Below, piece after piece: positions 33,610 through 42,112 of a DNA stretch of 64,000 nucleotides (within the stretch, counting starts at the first letter, position 1; every line of letters begins with the position of its first letter). The notes under the pieces are model-generated. The model saw only the letters and a list, made by a program, of their open reading frames with translations, searched no databases and was not told the DNA's origin. Source of the DNA: Flagellimonas flava (GTDB lineage: Bacteria; Bacteroidota; Bacteroidia; Flavobacteriales; Flavobacteriaceae); the NCBI RefSeq assembly GCF_900129665.1, contig NZ_FQWL01000003.1, positions 186,001 through 250,000 on the forward strand. The letters are read 5' to 3'. Made by a program: the position numbers and the translations under genes.

Positions 33610-35987
33610 TTTTCCTTGTTTTTAGGTTGTTTCTGTAATGTGAAGTAAAAGGTGGTTCCTTTTCCAATCTCGCTTTCCAGCCAGACTTTTCCATTATATC
33701 TATCGATGATTTTTTTTACGATAGAGAGCCCAATCCCGGTAGAACGCTCCTTGTTCCCAATGGACTGGAAAATTTGAAAGATCTTTTCGTGGTACTCTTC
33801 TGGAATTCCCACTCCATTATCCTTGACACTGAACTCCCAATGTGTAGTATCTTCTTTGTAATCAATCTCAACAAGTCCATCCTCTTTTTCAATGTTTACC
33901 ACTGCATTGCTCAAAAAGTTCTGGAACAATTGATGGATTTTTGTTTTATCGGCCTGAATAGTCGGCAGTTTCTTTTTAGCCTTTATTTCTACATTTTCAG
34001 GAATGTAGATAATCTCACTAATGTCTTTTATTACCTCGTTTACATCCACTTGGGTATCATCAAGAACATCACTGTTTACGGTGGAATACTTCAAAATTCC
34101 AGTTATCAGTTTATCCATGCCCTCAATTTTCTCTTGCATCATCTTAAGATTGTACCTGCCATTTTCGTCAAGGGTATCCTTGTAGTCGTCATAAAGCCAT
34201 GTAGCCAAAGCACTTACACTTCTAAGTGGGGACTTTAGATCGTGCGAAACGATATGTGCATACTCTTGTAACCCTTTATTACTTGCTTCCAGTTCCCGAA
34301 GTAGGTTTTCTTTCTGCAGTTCCAGGCTTTTTTGGTCCGTTATGTCCAGGTGAACCCCGATTGAGCCAATGATGTTTCCGGCATCATCGTACCTTGGAGC
34401 CCCACTTACCAACCAAAACCTTTTCTCTCCGTTGGCAACTTTAACGGCCACTTCATAGGAATCTGAAATTCCTTCCCTTTTCTTTTTGGTCTGAAGTTTC
34501 AGTTCATCCCCTTCGCTGGATATGATTGGCATGGCTTCATACAGGTTCCGGCCTATCAATTCATCGATGGTGTACCCGATCATATCACTAAAACTCTGGT
34601 TCACCATGAGAATATTCCCATCAATATCCACCTCTACCAAGCCCAGATTCATATTGGCGATGATACTACTATACTTTTCCTTCTGGATTTCAAGATTTCT
34701 TCTATAATTCTTTCGGAGGGTTACGTCGTTATAACTCCATAAATGACCTTGGTACACACTGTTGTTGAAAAGCGGAATGTAGTCGCGCTCAAAAGTTCGG
34801 CCGTCCACCAATTCCATTTCATCTGCTGTGACAACTTCTTTTTTCTTCACAACATGACCGATTCGGTTCAGTGCGGTATCCGGCTCCAAGAACATTTTCT
34901 TGTATTTATGAATCGATTTTTCACTGTCCACTCCTTTAAGAACATCCGGTGAAACCGGAATTCCAAAAAGGTCGCAGAACTTTTGGTTCGCCAAGACAAT
35001 CTTGCGGTCCTGATCTTCCAACAGGATTCCCGTCTGAAGGTTTTTGATTAGGGTGGCCATCCTTTCTTCGGATGCTTTAATTTTCTCCTCCGCTATTTTT
35101 TTTCGGGTAATGTCCTCTATCATCGCAACACTATATTCTATGTTTCCGTCGGCATCCACTACCGAGCTCATTGAAGTTTTCCCATATAAGGTTTCCCCAT
35201 TCTTTTTATAAAACTTTCGAACAATGGAAAATTTCTTGGTATCATCCTCAATACTCTTTCGCAATAAATCTTCATAAAGGTTGCTGTCCTCAAGGGAGGA
35301 AACATCATTGATGGTCAGTTTTTTAAGCTCAACCTCGGAATAGCCCAAAAGATCCACAAAGGACTTATTGGCCTTGATAATTTTGTCGTTTACAATCAAT
35401 AGGATACCTAAAGACGAATTTTCAACAATGATGTCCTGCTGCTTTTTTTGATCCTCCAAGAGTTTTCTAATTTCTACTTCTTGGGTAATGTCCCTTATAA
35501 CACCCTGAGCAGCTATCGGTTGACCTGTTTCATTATAAATAAGACTGGCATTGATGTTGACATACTTCTCCTCGCCATTCTTGGTAATTATTTTTGCCGA
35601 GTAGTTTTTTAGAATGCCCACTTGAAGTAAGGTTTGGAACGATTCTGCGGTGTATTCGATGTAATCCGGGTGCACCAAATTGGACAACTGAAGTTCCTCC
35701 TTGGTATGATCATATCCTAAAAACTCCTTTGCAGAAACGTTCATATTGATGACGTTGGTCATCATATCCATGACCACATAGGGGTCAATAATATTTACGA
35801 ATGCGCTGTCTATCCTACTTCCTTTTTTGTTTAATATGGATTCCAACTTACCGTTGGCTTCCTTTAAATGAAGGGAAGCGTCGTAAAGCTCTTTGGCTTT
35901 GTTTTCCAAAAGTGTTTCAGCACTTTTTCTGGCCCTCTTTTCCCTGGCCAATGCGCGTTTTAATATGGTGATTTCGTTACTATCCAT
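33606..35987 (-). CDS. Multi-PAS histidine kinase
   Basis: A 793-residue cytosolic kinase from ATG 35987 (TTG 36002 is a weaker upstream start). An N-terminal coiled coil (about 5-45) is followed by four PAS domains (about 55-175, 180-300, 305-420 and 430-560), then HisKA with phospho-His 582 (HIVSHDLKSPLRSV) and HATPase (NFLSNAVVN, DNGVGIPEE, STGIGLSI). There is no membrane segment, so PAS domains and/or the co-encoded H-NOX protein supply the signal. The gene overlaps the H-NOX gene by 8 bp, and FIST overlaps its end by 4 bp. Confidence 0.92.
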   Translation of the reverse strand: MDSNEITILKRALAREKRARKSAETLLENKAKELYDASLHLKEANGKLESILNKKGSRIDSAFVNIIDPYVVMDMMTNVINMNVSAKEFLGYDHTKEELQLSNLVHPDYIEYTAESFQTLLQVGILKNYSAKIITKNGEEKYVNINASLIYNETGQPIAAQGVIRDITQEVEIRKLLEDQKKQQDIIVENSSLGILLIVNDKIIKANKSFVDLLGYSEVELKKLTINDVSSLEDSNLYEDLLRKSIEDDTKKFSIVRKFYKKNGETLYGKTSMSSVVDADGNIEYSVAMIEDITRKKIAEEKIKASEERMATLIKNLQTGILLEDQDRKIVLANQKFCDLFGIPVSPDVLKGVDSEKSIHKYKKMFLEPDTALNRIGHVVKKKEVVTADEMELVDGRTFERDYIPLFNNSVYQGHLWSYNDVTLRKNYRRNLEIQKEKYSSIIANMNLGLVEVDIDGNILMVNQSFSDMIGYTIDELIGRNLYEAMPIISSEGDELKLQTKKKREGISDSYEVAVKVANGEKRFWLVSGAPRYDDAGNIIGSIGVHLDITDQKSLELQKENLLRELEASNKGLQEYAHIVSHDLKSPLRSVSALATWLYDDYKDTLDENGRYNLKMMQEKIEGMDKLITGILKYSTVNSDVLDDTQVDVNEVIKDISEIIYIPENVEIKAKKKLPTIQADKTKIHQLFQNFLSNAVVNIEKEDGLVEIDYKEDTTHWEFSVKDNGVGIPEEYHEKIFQIFQSIGNKERSTGIGLSIVKKIIDRYNGKVWLESEIGKGTTFYFTLQKQPKNKEK

Positions 35988-36522
35988 TTTGGACAATGGC
36001 AAACTTGACCTCGGTGCCGTTTTCCTCTAAAAGTTTATAATCTACTTGAACCGTTTTCCCAAAGTGCTCAAATGTTTTTTCGATAAGGCCATGTGCCAAG
36101 GCATAAAGACCACGGGACGATTGATAAATCATCTCCAAAGAGTTTTCCGTTTTAGAAAGAATTTTGAATTGGGGGAGTTCTGCATCCGGATAGAGTTTTC
36201 TAACATGAACATGGATATGATCCTCAATACAGGTAAGTAACCCAATGGGATTTTTATAACTTGTCACCACTTCAGGGTGTGCAGATACCAGACCATTAAA
36301 AAGGTAATGCCCAAAAGAATACAACAGTTTTTCATGGGCAATTCCGGTTACCTTTCCCAATTCGGTCAGCAAGGTCACCATCTCATTGAAGTCGTATGTG
36401 CCAACAGAGGTGTAGGCACCTCCGGAGGGAAGTTTACAATTTTCAATAAGGGCATCCACGGTCTCCAATCCATAAGAGGATTCGACCATTTCCAAAAACT
36501 CGGTAAATACAATTCCTTTCAC
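35980..36522 (-). CDS. H-NOX heme nitric-oxide sensor
   Basis: A 180-residue stand-alone heme NO/oxygen-binding domain. It begins MKGIVFTEFLEMVE as in the family, has the proximal-ligand region HIHVHVRKLYPDAELPQF with His 104 the likely heme ligand and Pro 117 the heme-distorting Pro, and the propionate-binding Y-x-S-x-R (Tyr 133, Ser 135, Arg 137). The residue matching the distal Tyr of oxygen-binding H-NOX proteins appears to be Leu 142, which fits NO selectivity. The start is GTG 522 bases above 36000. H-NOX proteins of facultative bacteria regulate a co-encoded kinase; here it is the first gene of the operon. Confidence 0.92.
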   Translation of the reverse strand: MKGIVFTEFLEMVESSYGLETVDALIENCKLPSGGAYTSVGTYDFNEMVTLLTELGKVTGIAHEKLLYSFGHYLFNGLVSAHPEVVTSYKNPIGLLTCIEDHIHVHVRKLYPDAELPQFKILSKTENSLEMIYQSSRGLYALAHGLIEKTFEHFGKTVQVDYKLLEENGTEVKFAIVQNG

Positions 36523-36541
36523 AATACAGAATATTATGATT

Positions 36542-36607
36542 TAAAAGTAGGAATTGTACTACCTTATATAAAAAAGAATGTTGTGAAAACGTGAATTTTG
36601 TTAGCGT
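36542..36607 (-). promoter_or_regulatory. Promoter of the H-NOX operon with tandem GTT-core operator
   Basis: The -7 box TACTTTTA (36549-36542) lies about 20 bp before the GTG start. 30 bp upstream is ACAAC (plus-strand GTTGT, 36580-36584) and 20 bp further GTTAG (36600-36604), which overlaps the last codons of the upstream response-regulator gene. No TTG at -33. This would place the LytTR gene under its own control. Confidence 0.5.
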
Positions 36608-36999
36608 TTGATCAATTCGCTGATTTCCCAATATTCAAAAACCTTTTGAAGTTTGGATTCGTAATCCTCATATTTTAAAGGCTTTATGATATATCCAGCG
36701 ATACCGATCTCAAAACATTTTAGAAGATCTACCCGATTTTCGGATGTGGTCAAAATGATTGTTGGCAAATATTTTAACCGTTCATCAGCCTTAAGCACTT
36801 GAAGAAATTCTATTCCGCTCATTCGAGGCATGTTAAGGTCCAACAAGATGATATCGGGCAAGCTCCCATCCTTCAAAATTTCCAAAGCTTCTTCTCCATT
36901 TTTAGCCTCAGTAATCTGATGTTTGGTTTGAAACTTGGAAATCGCACGTTGCAATTTCATGGTCTCTATCATATCGTCCTCTATGAACAGCACATTCAT
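36601..36999 (-). CDS. Single-domain response regulator
   Basis: A 132-residue CheY-like receiver of the Rcp1/CheY2 type: acidic Glu 7/Asp 8/Asp 9, phospho-acceptor Asp 54 (IILLDLNMP), Thr in IILTTSENR and Lys in YIIKPL. No output domain. It lies immediately upstream of the H-NOX operon, on the same strand, and is a likely carrier between the kinases and Hpt. A 21-bp direct repeat precedes it. Confidence 0.9.
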   Translation of the reverse strand: MNVLFIEDDMIETMKLQRAISKFQTKHQITEAKNGEEALEILKDGSLPDIILLDLNMPRMSGIEFLQVLKADERLKYLPTIILTTSENRVDLLKCFEIGIAGYIIKPLKYEDYESKLQKVFEYWEISELIKR

Positions 37000-37073
37000 G
37001 ATCTTTCAGTTTAAGGTTCAAATGTCTAAAATACTAATCAGAAAAAGACTACAAAATGGTTAAACCTAAAAAA

Positions 37074-37107
37074 ACTATCGACGAACTGTAGATTACTATC
37101 GGTGAAC
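37074..37107 (-). promoter_or_regulatory. 21-bp direct repeat upstream of a response-regulator gene
   Basis: ACTATCGACGAAC (37074-37086) recurs as ACTATCGGTGAAC (37095-37107), 11 of 13 bases identical and 21 bp apart. On the minus strand the inner copy reads ACAGTTCGT, a full match to the LytTR 9-mer consensus [TA][AC][CA]GTTN[AG][TG]; the outer copy (TAGGTTCAC) matches 7 of 9. A weak -7 box (TAGTCTTT) follows about 31 bp downstream of the inner core. Confidence 0.45.
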
Positions 37108-37125
37108 CTATTCCGGTTTTTTGGA

Positions 37126-37485
37126 CTATTCCATTCCAGACAAGGCCTCTTTCAGCTTTTTTGTAAGGCCGGAAACCACCAGTTCATAGGAATGCTCCAA
37201 CAGCTCCACAATCAGCTTTGGTGGAAGGTTATCCAACAACAAGGTGTTCCAATGCTTTTTGCTCATATGATATCCTTGGATAATATCCCCATCATATTCT
37301 TCCCTAAGTCCAATGGCCTTTTCCGGGTCACATTTTAAATTACATTGTGGCGGTTTGCGTTCCAGTGCAATAAGGGCAAACATTTTGCCCATTACCTTAA
37401 ACACCAATGTACTTTCATCAAAAGGAAATTCCTCTGTCACACCTTTTTTGGAGATACAAAGTTCCCTAAGTTGCTCTACATTCAT
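37126..37485 (-). CDS. MmcQ/YjbR family protein
   Basis: A 119-residue small domain with the CyaY-like YjbR fold: MNVEQLRELCISKKGVTEEFPF at the N-terminus, LVFKVMGKMFALI and the ending of the family. Members are common DNA-binding-like proteins of unproven function. The start overlaps the end of the Dabb-domain gene by 4 bp, so the two are probably co-translated. Confidence 0.85.
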   Translation of the reverse strand: MNVEQLRELCISKKGVTEEFPFDESTLVFKVMGKMFALIALERKPPQCNLKCDPEKAIGLREEYDGDIIQGYHMSKKHWNTLLLDNLPPKLIVELLEHSYELVVSGLTKKLKEALSGME

Positions 37486-37883
37486 TCCGCTATTCCAAAA
37501 GAATCATAGACGATAACCTTTTCCCAAAGATGCTTACATTCCTCTATAAAGGTAAGATGCGCTTGTTCCTTTTGGTAGCCTTCTTGTGCTTCCGCCGATT
37601 CAAAGGTGACTATAAGGGAATAGGTGAACGAACCGTCCACAACATCCCTAGTGGCCACAGGCGGCTTACCGATAAAGTTGGTTTTCGCAAATTGGGAATG
37701 TTGCAGAAACTTCTTAAGCGAAGCTTCAAACAATGCCCTATCGGATGTATTGTCAGGATCTTTAAACCAGAAATATACGGTATGGGCAAAAGCAGGATCA
37801 AAATTTTTCATGCTGTCTTTGGTTTGTGCAAAGGTGCTGGTCGTTACGCCAACAATAAAAAGGGTTAGTATAAGGTTTCTCAT
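37482..37883 (-). CDS. Exported Dabb-domain (stress-responsive A/B barrel) protein
   Basis: A 133-residue protein with a signal peptide (MRNLILTLFIVGVTTSTFAQ) followed by one Dabb ferredoxin-like domain: AHTVYFWFKDPDN, FYIGKP-like NFIGKPPVATRDVVD and SLIVTFESAEAQEGYQ. Dabb proteins form dimeric barrels; most are cytosolic, so export to the periplasm is a variant seen in Bacteroidota. Function unknown. Confidence 0.82.
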   Translation of the reverse strand: MRNLILTLFIVGVTTSTFAQTKDSMKNFDPAFAHTVYFWFKDPDNTSDRALFEASLKKFLQHSQFAKTNFIGKPPVATRDVVDGSFTYSLIVTFESAEAQEGYQKEQAHLTFIEECKHLWEKVIVYDSFGIAE

Positions 37884-37886
37884 GGC

Positions 37887-38510
37887 TTACGCTTCTATGG
37901 ATCTTTTTTCTGAACTGGAAATTTCAAGTGCGGAATAATCCAAGGTCCAGCCTATGGTCTCCACAATCTTCTCTACCAAAAGTACGGCTTGCAATGCTTC
38001 TTTCCTAGCGGTATCCATTAATCCACTATCTGGTATCTTTTGCCTGACATGGTCCTTAGCCTCTTGGTTAAGGTTGGTCAAATCGTCTGGTGAAAAGCTG
38101 TTGAACAAACCGTTTTTAATATCATAAAACTGAAGGTCCGGTTCTATGGAAAGCACTTCAGGTTCTGGAAAATTACCAAGGATGATGGTTTTCTTTTCCT
38201 CATCTGCCTTGAGGTTCAGTTTGGAGAGATCATATCCAATGTGCGCTTTTGCCTTTACAATGATCAACGCCTTTTTTTTACTGCTCAACAAGCTAAAAAA
38301 GCCTTCCTTGGTATTCTCGTAGTTATAGATTTCAGCAAAATCGCCTTCAACAGACACCAATTTGCAGACGCTCTTGATCTTATCCAAAAGCACGGTGGAT
38401 TGTTGCTTGGTAACATCCTTACTTTTCTTTTTCCTAAAAAAAGAAAACAGCCAATACATTAAAATGGCACCCAGTACAAGACCTAACAAAGTATCCAGAA
38501 GATTGTCCAT
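37887..38510 (-). CDS. DUF4230 membrane-anchored protein
   Basis: A 207-residue protein: an N-terminal helix (LLGLVLGAILMYWLFSFF), a basic stretch and the DUF4230 domain (about 45-185) with ELVSVEGDFAEIYNYE-like KLVSVEGDFAEIYNY and KALIIVKAKAHIGYDLSKL. Family function unknown. The next gene follows after 3 bp. Confidence 0.82.
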   Translation of the reverse strand: MDNLLDTLLGLVLGAILMYWLFSFFRKKKSKDVTKQQSTVLLDKIKSVCKLVSVEGDFAEIYNYENTKEGFFSLLSSKKKALIIVKAKAHIGYDLSKLNLKADEEKKTIILGNFPEPEVLSIEPDLQFYDIKNGLFNSFSPDDLTNLNQEAKDHVRQKIPDSGLMDTARKEALQAVLLVEKIVETIGWTLDYSALEISSSEKRSIEA

Positions 38511-38538
38511 ACCTAAATATATAAAGTTTCAGAAAACA

Positions 38539-39288
38539 TCAATCAAGTGGTTTGTATAGTACGGGTCTACTTGGACTGGCATCATTTTCAAATGGGGCTA
38601 CCTGTAAATTCAGAAAATAGCAGCCGTCCTCCACTGTATTCGGCACATAAATAAATTCGGTAATGGTGGCACTCTTTCTCGGTTGGCCATCCACGTCCCA
38701 AAATGCTTTATGGGACAAAAGTTTCCCATCGTCCTTTTCCCGATCTACGGAGGGAAGATCAATCAACAAATGGTTGATTCCTTTGTCCACCAAATATTTT
38801 GTAGCTTCCTGTAACAGATATGGCGGGTTGGTATTGGAATAGTCCACCGAACGCTTAGTTTCCAGATTGGGTATGGTGCGAATTACCAAAGCATCCCTCT
38901 TTTTATTTCCCAATGCATATCGCAATTGCTTATCCGAGATTACAAAATCGTCTCCCTGCTTTTCCGGGGCCACAGTAATCACTTCAGTCAGAAAAAAATA
39001 TGTATTCAGGTTTTGGTTGATGGAATTAAAGGCTTTGGTAATATGACCCAGGCATTCTGTGTGCGTCACATGCGAGTGGGGGTTGAAGAAGACATCATTA
39101 AAGTTGACCGGGGCACCTTCAGATACTTTTCCAATAAACCCATCTTCTTGGTGGGGTTTGATTTCTGGCGAATCCAAATACCAAGCGTTGATATTGGACG
39201 CCCCCCCTTTCAAAGGTATAGAAATATCCAAGGGCTGGGTAAGGTCTATTCTGAACGTTTTTGAATTGAACTTAATGGTGGCGATCAT
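38539..39288 (-). CDS. Cyclase / kynurenine formamidase-like hydrolase
   Basis: A 249-residue metal-dependent hydrolase of the cyclase (KynB-like) family. The usual HxGTHxDxxxH metal motif appears as HVTHTECLGH with Glu in place of Asp. The C-terminal part has INHLLIDLPSVDREKDDGKLLSHKAFWD, a family feature. The true substrate is unknown: kynurenine formamidase is possible, but no kyn genes lie nearby. The start overlaps the hemW stop by 4 bp. Confidence 0.8.
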   Translation of the reverse strand: MIATIKFNSKTFRIDLTQPLDISIPLKGGASNINAWYLDSPEIKPHQEDGFIGKVSEGAPVNFNDVFFNPHSHVTHTECLGHITKAFNSINQNLNTYFFLTEVITVAPEKQGDDFVISDKQLRYALGNKKRDALVIRTIPNLETKRSVDYSNTNPPYLLQEATKYLVDKGINHLLIDLPSVDREKDDGKLLSHKAFWDVDGQPRKSATITEFIYVPNTVEDGCYFLNLQVAPFENDASPSRPVLYKPLD

Positions 39289-40421
39289 GATTCCAAGTTA
39301 ATCATAAAAAGGTCGGAGGCAATTCCGTCCACCAAAAACTTTCCTTTTTTAGTTGCCACCCAGTTCTCTGTTTCAAGTTGCAGATGACCCGAGTCCAAAT
39401 ATTTCTGCGCATGCTGTCTGAAATATTCCAAGTACATAGGTCCAAAGTCGGACGCAATCTTGTTTTCGGAAACACCCCAAACTGTTCGAAGTCCGGTCAT
39501 CACATATTCGTTGTATTGATCTTTAACCGATAGGGTTTCCTTTTCCATGGGCAATTCACCATGCTCCAGGGACTTTATATATAAGGTATTGTTGGCAACG
39601 TTCCACCCCCTGATCTTTCCGTCAAATGAATGGGCTGAAGGTCCAATACCCAGATAGGTTTTACCTTTCCAATACGAAGTATTGTTTCTTGAAAAATAGC
39701 CTGGTTTGCCAAAGTTGGAGATTTCATAATTAATGTACCCTCTGTTTTCAAGTTGCTCCAACAGCATATAAAACTGGCGTTGTGCCTGTTCATCGTCCAC
39801 ATCATCCATAATGCCTTTGTCTATAAATTTTTTTAGCGCGGTCTTGGGTTCAACGGTAAGGGCATAGCTGGAAACATGCGGAAGGTCATAGGACAGCGCA
39901 GTCTCAATATTTTCCAACCAACGCTTGTCAATCATCCCCGGAATTCCATAGATGAGATCGATGGAAATATTGTCAAAATGGGATTTGGCCTCTTCGATAC
40001 AACTTCGGGCTTCCGCTGCGTCATGCGCTCTGTTCATCAATTTCAGGTCCTCTTCAAAAAAAGATTGAACGCCAATGCTCAAGCGATTTATTGGACTTTT
40101 GGATAGTTGCGCTACCCGATTCCCGGATAAATCATCGGGATTCGCTTCAAGGGTGATTTCTGGCTGCTCGGTGCATTGATAGTTGTCATAGATGGTTTCA
40201 ATCAGCGCGTTAATTTCATCGGTTTCCAAGACTGATGGAGTACCTCCTCCAAAATAAATGGTATCTACCATTTCCCCTCCCAATTCGTTTTTGCGGAGCT
40301 CCAATTCTTTTTTTAACGCTCCCAACATAGGGACTTTCTTTTTCAGTTGGGTGGAAAAGTGGAAATCACAATAATGACAGGCCTGTTTACAAAACGGGAT
40401 GTGGATATATATTCCTGACAT
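39285..40421 (-). CDS. hemW: Radical SAM heme chaperone HemW
   Basis: A 378-residue radical SAM protein. The iron-sulfur motif is CKQACHYC with the fourth-type aromatic (Cys 11, 15, 18), followed by TIYFGGGTPS, TLEANPDDL, RLSIGVQSF and the HemW C-terminal domain. It was formerly annotated as oxygen-independent coproporphyrinogen III oxidase; HemW-type proteins pass heme to respiratory enzymes. Co-oriented with ruvC upstream (22-bp gap). Confidence 0.9.
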   Translation of the reverse strand: MSGIYIHIPFCKQACHYCDFHFSTQLKKKVPMLGALKKELELRKNELGGEMVDTIYFGGGTPSVLETDEINALIETIYDNYQCTEQPEITLEANPDDLSGNRVAQLSKSPINRLSIGVQSFFEEDLKLMNRAHDAAEARSCIEEAKSHFDNISIDLIYGIPGMIDKRWLENIETALSYDLPHVSSYALTVEPKTALKKFIDKGIMDDVDDEQAQRQFYMLLEQLENRGYINYEISNFGKPGYFSRNNTSYWKGKTYLGIGPSAHSFDGKIRGWNVANNTLYIKSLEHGELPMEKETLSVKDQYNEYVMTGLRTVWGVSENKIASDFGPMYLEYFRQHAQKYLDSGHLQLETENWVATKKGKFLVDGIASDLFMINLES

Positions 40422-40443
40422 TACAATTAATAATTATGAATTT

Positions 40444-40998
40444 TTAATTATTAATTTTTTTGGGGTTCTGCTTCACAAAGGCCTCCCATCCAGTGTAGCT
40501 CTTTCCCACTTCCACTCGACCTTCATTATAAAAATGACAAACGGCGGCGGCCAGTCCATCCGTACTGTCCAAGTTTTTTGGAAGGGTCTTAAGGTTGAGC
40601 AAACCCTGAAGCATTTTGGCCACCTGCTCTTTGCTCGCATTTCCATTCCCCGTTATAGCCATTTTAATTTTCTTGGGCATATATTCCGTAATCGGAATTT
40701 GACGTGATAGTCCGGCCGCCATGGCCACCCCTTGCGCCCTGCCCAACTTGAGCATAGACTGTACATTTTTTCCGAAAAAGGGCGCCTCAATTGCAATCTC
40801 ATCTGGGTGGTAGGTGTCTATGAGTTCCAAAGTGCGCTCAAAAATTAGCTTTAGTTTGGTATAGGGATCATCATATTTACGTAGCAGCAATTCATTCATC
40901 TGGATAAAATGCATGCGCTTGTTCACCACTTTGATGATTCCAAATCCCATCACCGTGGTACCCGGGTCTATTCCTAAGATAATTTTTTCTGAAGCCAA
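40444..40998 (-). CDS. ruvC: Crossover junction endodeoxyribonuclease RuvC
   Basis: A 184-residue Holliday-junction resolvase. It shows the first catalytic Asp (Asp 11, LGIDPGTT), the Glu in IAIEAPFFG, KMAITGNGNASKEQVA and the C-terminal acidic pair in DSTDGLAAAVCH. It acts with RuvAB to cut recombination intermediates. The gene lies 4 bp after the TonB-like gene. Confidence 0.93.
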   Translation of the reverse strand: MASEKIILGIDPGTTVMGFGIIKVVNKRMHFIQMNELLLRKYDDPYTKLKLIFERTLELIDTYHPDEIAIEAPFFGKNVQSMLKLGRAQGVAMAAGLSRQIPITEYMPKKIKMAITGNGNASKEQVAKMLQGLLNLKTLPKNLDSTDGLAAAVCHFYNEGRVEVGKSYTGWEAFVKQNPKKINN

Positions 40999-41002
40999 GT
41001 CC

Positions 41003-41476
41003 TTACTGGGTATTTAAAACGATAGGGATTCTAAAACGTAGGCTAACCGGAATTCCCCGTTTTAAGGCTGGGGCTACCGTTAGGTCCTTTAAAGTGTTGG
41101 ATATTTGGGTATTGAAATCCCCAATCTCGTTCAGCACATTCTGCTTTTCCTCAATATCGACTATGGAAATAAAGCCATGCTCGTCCACAACTAAGTCAAT
41201 AAATATGGTATCCTCCAAATCTTGTTGCACCTCAAATCGCAAGCTGTCCAAAGCCTTGGATGCAATTTTCAGTATTTCGGTCTGAAAACATTCTCTTTGT
41301 ATTTCCTTGCTGACGGTCTCATCACAGGCCTCAAAAAGCGGGTACTGATCTACATCGTTCCAATCAATGGCCAACAGTTCTTCATTGACCAATTGCTTGG
41401 TCTTGTCCTCTTTGGACATAAAAAGTTCACAGGAGGCGAGCAAAGCCAAAAAGAATAACGTCAAAAATTTCCGCAT
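41003..41476 (-). CDS. TonB C-terminal-like lipoprotein
   Basis: A 157-residue lipoprotein (MRKFLTLFFLALLASC, lipobox LASC). The C-terminal half matches the TonB C-terminal fold seen in many Bacteroidota accessory proteins: FIDLVVDEHGFISIVDIE, then ALKRGIPVSLRFRIPIVL. It lacks the N-terminal helix and proline linker of a real TonB, so it is probably not an energy transducer. Four Cys besides the lipid site may form disulfides. Confidence 0.72.
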   Translation of the reverse strand: MRKFLTLFFLALLASCELFMSKEDKTKQLVNEELLAIDWNDVDQYPLFEACDETVSKEIQRECFQTEILKIASKALDSLRFEVQQDLEDTIFIDLVVDEHGFISIVDIEEKQNVLNEIGDFNTQISNTLKDLTVAPALKRGIPVSLRFRIPIVLNTQ

Positions 41477-41602
41477 ACAGCCCCAAGAATTTCGCTGAAA
41501 TTACGATTTTTTGAGGAGTTTGGCTTTCTAGAAATTTTACAATCTGAGCTCTTCGCGCTGTAACATTTAGCCCCTATATTTGTCTCATAACCAAAAGATC
41601 GT

Positions 41603-42112
41603 ATGGACATAGCTTTGCTGATTTTGGGTTTTATCTTAATGCTGGTTGGTATTCTGGGCAGTTTTCTTCCTGTACTTCCAGGTCCACCCGTAAGCTGGGT
41701 CGGACTTTTGTTGCTGTATCTTACCAAAGCGGTACCAGATAATTGGTGGATTCTTGGCGGCACGCTAATACTGGCCCTTGGCATTACAGTACTGGATTAT
41801 GTCATTCCCGCAGCAGGAACTAAAAAATTTGGAGGAAGCAAGGCTGGTATGTGGGGTAGTATCATCGGTCTGTTAGTTGCCATTTTTGTGCCTATTTTAG
41901 GGCCTTTTGGCATTATTATCTGGCCTTTTGTGGGTGCCTTGGTGGGAGAACTGCTGAATAAGGCCGATCAAAAAACCGCCATGAAGGCCGCCTTTGGGTC
42001 TTTTATTGGCTTTTTGACCGGTACTTTTTTAAAATTTGTGATTACCGCAGGTTACTTCGTCTTTTTCATAGTTGTGGCCATAAAATATGCAGGAGATATT
42101 TTCTCATTCTAA
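41603..42112 (+). CDS. DUF456 membrane protein
   Basis: A 169-residue protein with four to five hydrophobic helices and the family glycine-rich helices (MLVGILGSFLPVLPGPPVSW, GMWGSIIGLLVAIFVPILG and GALVGELL). DUF456 proteins are small inner-membrane proteins of unknown function. Convergent with the nitroreductase gene; the two stops overlap by 9 bp. Confidence 0.82.
   Translation: MDIALLILGFILMLVGILGSFLPVLPGPPVSWVGLLLLYLTKAVPDNWWILGGTLILALGITVLDYVIPAAGTKKFGGSKAGMWGSIIGLLVAIFVPILGPFGIIIWPFVGALVGELLNKADQKTAMKAAFGSFIGFLTGTFLKFVITAGYFVFFIVVAIKYAGDIFSF

Noticed and set aside
41461..41784. 107-codon minus-strand frame over the DUF456 gene start
   Set aside because: Basic, Ser/Pro-rich and antisense to a well-supported membrane protein gene and to the TonB-like gene's upstream region.
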